Part shown: one piece after another, positions 4,322 through 5,677 of the stretch
Layout of the letters: the number at the start of each line of letters is the position of its first letter
Position numbering within the stretch: the stretch's first letter is position 1
Source of the DNA: an uncultured Wenzhouxiangella sp.
GTDB taxonomy: Bacteria > Pseudomonadota > Gammaproteobacteria > Xanthomonadales > Wenzhouxiangellaceae
Length of the DNA stretch: 5,677 nt
Direction: 5' to 3'
NCBI GenBank assembly: GCA_937876395.1
Contig: CALEIM010000193.1
Span: forward strand, 1-5,677
Made by a program: the position numbers and the translations under genes
Notes under the pieces: model-generated
Told to the model about the DNA's origin: nothing
Seen by the model: the letters and a program-made list of their open reading frames with translations, nothing else
Database searches by the model: none

Positions 4322-5133
4322 CAGTCGGCTCCGAGCTCGCGGCCGCGTCGAACGGCGGCCTGGACCGCTTCGTCAACGATGCGCGCAAATTCGTTGGCGG
4401 TGAGGCTTTCCAGCGCTGCGGCGGTGGTTCCACCCGGTGAAGTAACGCGAATGCGTAGCTGTTCGGCGTCAAATTCGGACTTTGCCAGCATCACGCCGGC
4501 GCCATAGGCGGTCTGGCGGGCCAGCCGGGCCGCCGTCTCCGGGCTTAAACCGGCGCGCCCGCCGGCCGCGCTGAGCTGCTCAACCAGGGCAAAGAAGTAG
4601 GCTGGGCCGGAGCCGGACACCGCCGTGACCACGTCCATCTGAGCCTCATCGTCGACCCAGACGACCTCGCCGGCCGCTTTAAGCAGACGCGTGGCCAGGG
4701 CGCGCTCGGTTTCGCTCACAGCGGCGGCCGCGACCAGCCCGGTCATGCCGGCCCGGTAAAGCGCCGGTGTATTAGGCATCGCCCGGACGATCTGCTGGTG
4801 GCCGTTGAGGCCGCGCTGGATGCGCCCGATGGGGACGCCGGCGGCGACCGAAATGACCAGGCTGCCAGCATCAAGCTGGCCGGCCAGTGAAGCGAGCACC
4901 GCGTCCATGACCTGCGGCTTGACCGCCAGCAGCACAGCGCTGGCACCGCCCACGGCCTCGGCGTTGTCGGCGTAGACGCCAACGCCCGGATCACGGGCGA
5001 GGTGCTGGCGCAGATCGTCGCTGGGATCGGCCACGCGGATGTCCTCAGGTCCGGTACCGCTGGCAATCAGGCCGCCGATCAATGCCTGAGCCATATTGCC
5101 GCCGCCGATAAAGGTAATGGGATCGCTTTTCAT
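4321..5133 (-). CDS. proC: Pyrroline-5-carboxylate reductase
   Basis: ProC reduces pyrroline-5-carboxylate to L-proline with NAD(P)H, the last step of proline synthesis, as a soluble oligomer. The 270-residue length matches E. coli (269). The N-terminal Rossmann domain opens with ITFIGGGNMAQALIGG (6-21) and continues with LLAVKPQ (68-74), ISVAAGVPI (94-102) and the substrate-loop RAMPNTPA (117-124). The C-terminal helical dimerisation domain has the catalytic-site block VSGSGPAYFF (172-181) and the ProC signature RIRVTSPGGTTAAALE (227-242). The ATG at 5133 is used because it leaves only a few residues before the first strand. An in-frame TTG at 5166, overlapping the yggS stop as TTGA, would add 11 non-conserved residues. 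Neither start has a convincing Shine-Dalgarno, so coupling to yggS translation is likely. Confidence 0.96.
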   Translation of the reverse strand: MKSDPITFIGGGNMAQALIGGLIASGTGPEDIRVADPSDDLRQHLARDPGVGVYADNAEAVGGASAVLLAVKPQVMDAVLASLAGQLDAGSLVISVAAGVPIGRIQRGLNGHQQIVRAMPNTPALYRAGMTGLVAAAAVSETERALATRLLKAAGEVVWVDDEAQMDVVTAVSGSGPAYFFALVEQLSAAGGRAGLSPETAARLARQTAYGAGVMLAKSEFDAEQLRIRVTSPGGTTAAALESLTANEFARIVDEAVQAAVRRGRELGAD

Positions 5134-5162
5134 GACCGGTATTGTAGTCGGTCGATCTCTGG

Positions 5163-5677
5163 TCAAGATCTGGGTCCGAACAGTGCGGTGCCGATGCGCA
5201 GCATGGTTGAGCCTTCGGCAATGGCCGCTTCCAGGTCGGCGCTCATACCGGCCGACAGGGTATCCATCTGCGGAAACTGGCGTTTGAGCTTGTCAAACAG
5301 CGCGCGCAGCCGGGCAAATACGGCGCGTTGGTCGGCGTAATTTTCGCGCGCTGCCGGGATGGCCATCAGGCCACGCAGCTCAAGGCGCTGGCAGGCAGCG
5401 ATTTGTTCTGCCAGGGCGTGGATCTGCTGCGGTGGACAGCCGGCTTTTTGTGCCTCGCCGTCCAGGTTGACCTGCACCAGCACCTGGAGTACGGCGAGTT
5501 CGTCCGGGCGCTGAGCGTCAAGCCGCGTAATGATTTTGGCCCGGTCGACCGACTGCACCCAGTCGAAATGTCTGGCGATCAGGCGGGTCTTGTTCGACTG
5601 AATCGGGCCAATGTAGTGCCACTCCAGGTCAAGTCCGGTCAGAGCGTCGATCTTGCCGATCGCCTCGTCGACGTAGT
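5163..5677 (-). CDS. yggS: YggS/PLPBP family pyridoxal phosphate homeostasis protein (5' end beyond window)
   Basis: YggS-type proteins bind PLP in a single TIM-barrel-like domain without known catalytic activity and help keep PLP, amino-acid and keto-acid pools balanced. The last 170 residues are present. They start at YVDEAIGKID, equivalent to the E. coli 'ENYVQE' region, so roughly the first 55 residues, including the PLP-lysine strand, lie outside. Visible family blocks are EWHYIGPIQSNKTRLIA, WVQSVDRAKI, VLVQVNLDGEAQKAG, LRGLMAIPA, and the C-terminal phosphate-binding DTLSAGMSADLEAAIAEG followed by STMLRIGTALFGPR. Both the IGPIQSNK segment and the GMS..LEAAI segment are intact. The frame is open through the window edge; a GTG at 5558 is internal, not the start. 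Its stop lies 29 bases before the proC ATG, in the conserved yggS-proC-yggT order. Confidence 0.95.
   Translation of the reverse strand, partial: YVDEAIGKIDALTGLDLEWHYIGPIQSNKTRLIARHFDWVQSVDRAKIITRLDAQRPDELAVLQVLVQVNLDGEAQKAGCPPQQIHALAEQIAACQRLELRGLMAIPAARENYADQRAVFARLRALFDKLKRQFPQMDTLSAGMSADLEAAIAEGSTMLRIGTALFGPRS

Overview
The window is a 5.7 kb piece of a high-GC bacterial chromosome, almost fully packed with housekeeping genes. The gene set (aroK-aroB, yggS-proC-yggT followed by a DUF4426 gene, pdxH, an E. coli-type TrmH) and the protein sequences point to a gammaproteobacterium. An exosortase H suggests an environmental lineage of the Xanthomonadales/Chromatiales type (Wenzhouxiangella-like would fit), but this placement is inference from remembered family distributions. 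I see no insertion sequence, integrase, tRNA, rRNA or CRISPR array.

Layout. On the minus strand, 1-722 carries the shikimate pair aroK then aroB (only the start of aroB is in the window), joined by a TGATG stop/start overlap. Facing away, after a 204-base intergenic region, are xrtH (exosortase H, 927-1466) and pdxH (1525-2121) on the plus strand. Converging on pdxH is trmH (2134-2751, minus). Divergent from trmH, only 37 bases away, is a TerB-family gene (2789-3271, plus). Its 3' end overlaps by 14 bases the convergent end of the DUF4426 gene, which is last in a minus-strand cluster running yggS (cut by the window edge), proC, yggT, DUF4426.

Functions. aroK and aroB act in the shikimate pathway. 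pdxH makes pyridoxal 5'-phosphate (PLP), and YggS is the PLP-binding homeostasis protein. ProC completes proline synthesis. YggT and the DUF4426 protein belong to the membrane and the exported fraction. TrmH methylates the tRNA D-loop. XrtH is the one accessory function: a membrane cysteine protease/transpeptidase-like enzyme that processes C-terminally tagged exported proteins. No tagged substrate is encoded in the window.

The most interesting items are the stand-alone xrtH and a terminator-shaped hairpin with a run of six T just upstream of its start. Next are the unusual sequence in the aroB N-terminal region at the window edge, the direct yggT-DUF4426 adjacency where pseudomonads carry metX-metW, and the very tight divergent trmH/terB-like start region. 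No clearly new multi-gene system is visible; nearly everything belongs to recognisable families.
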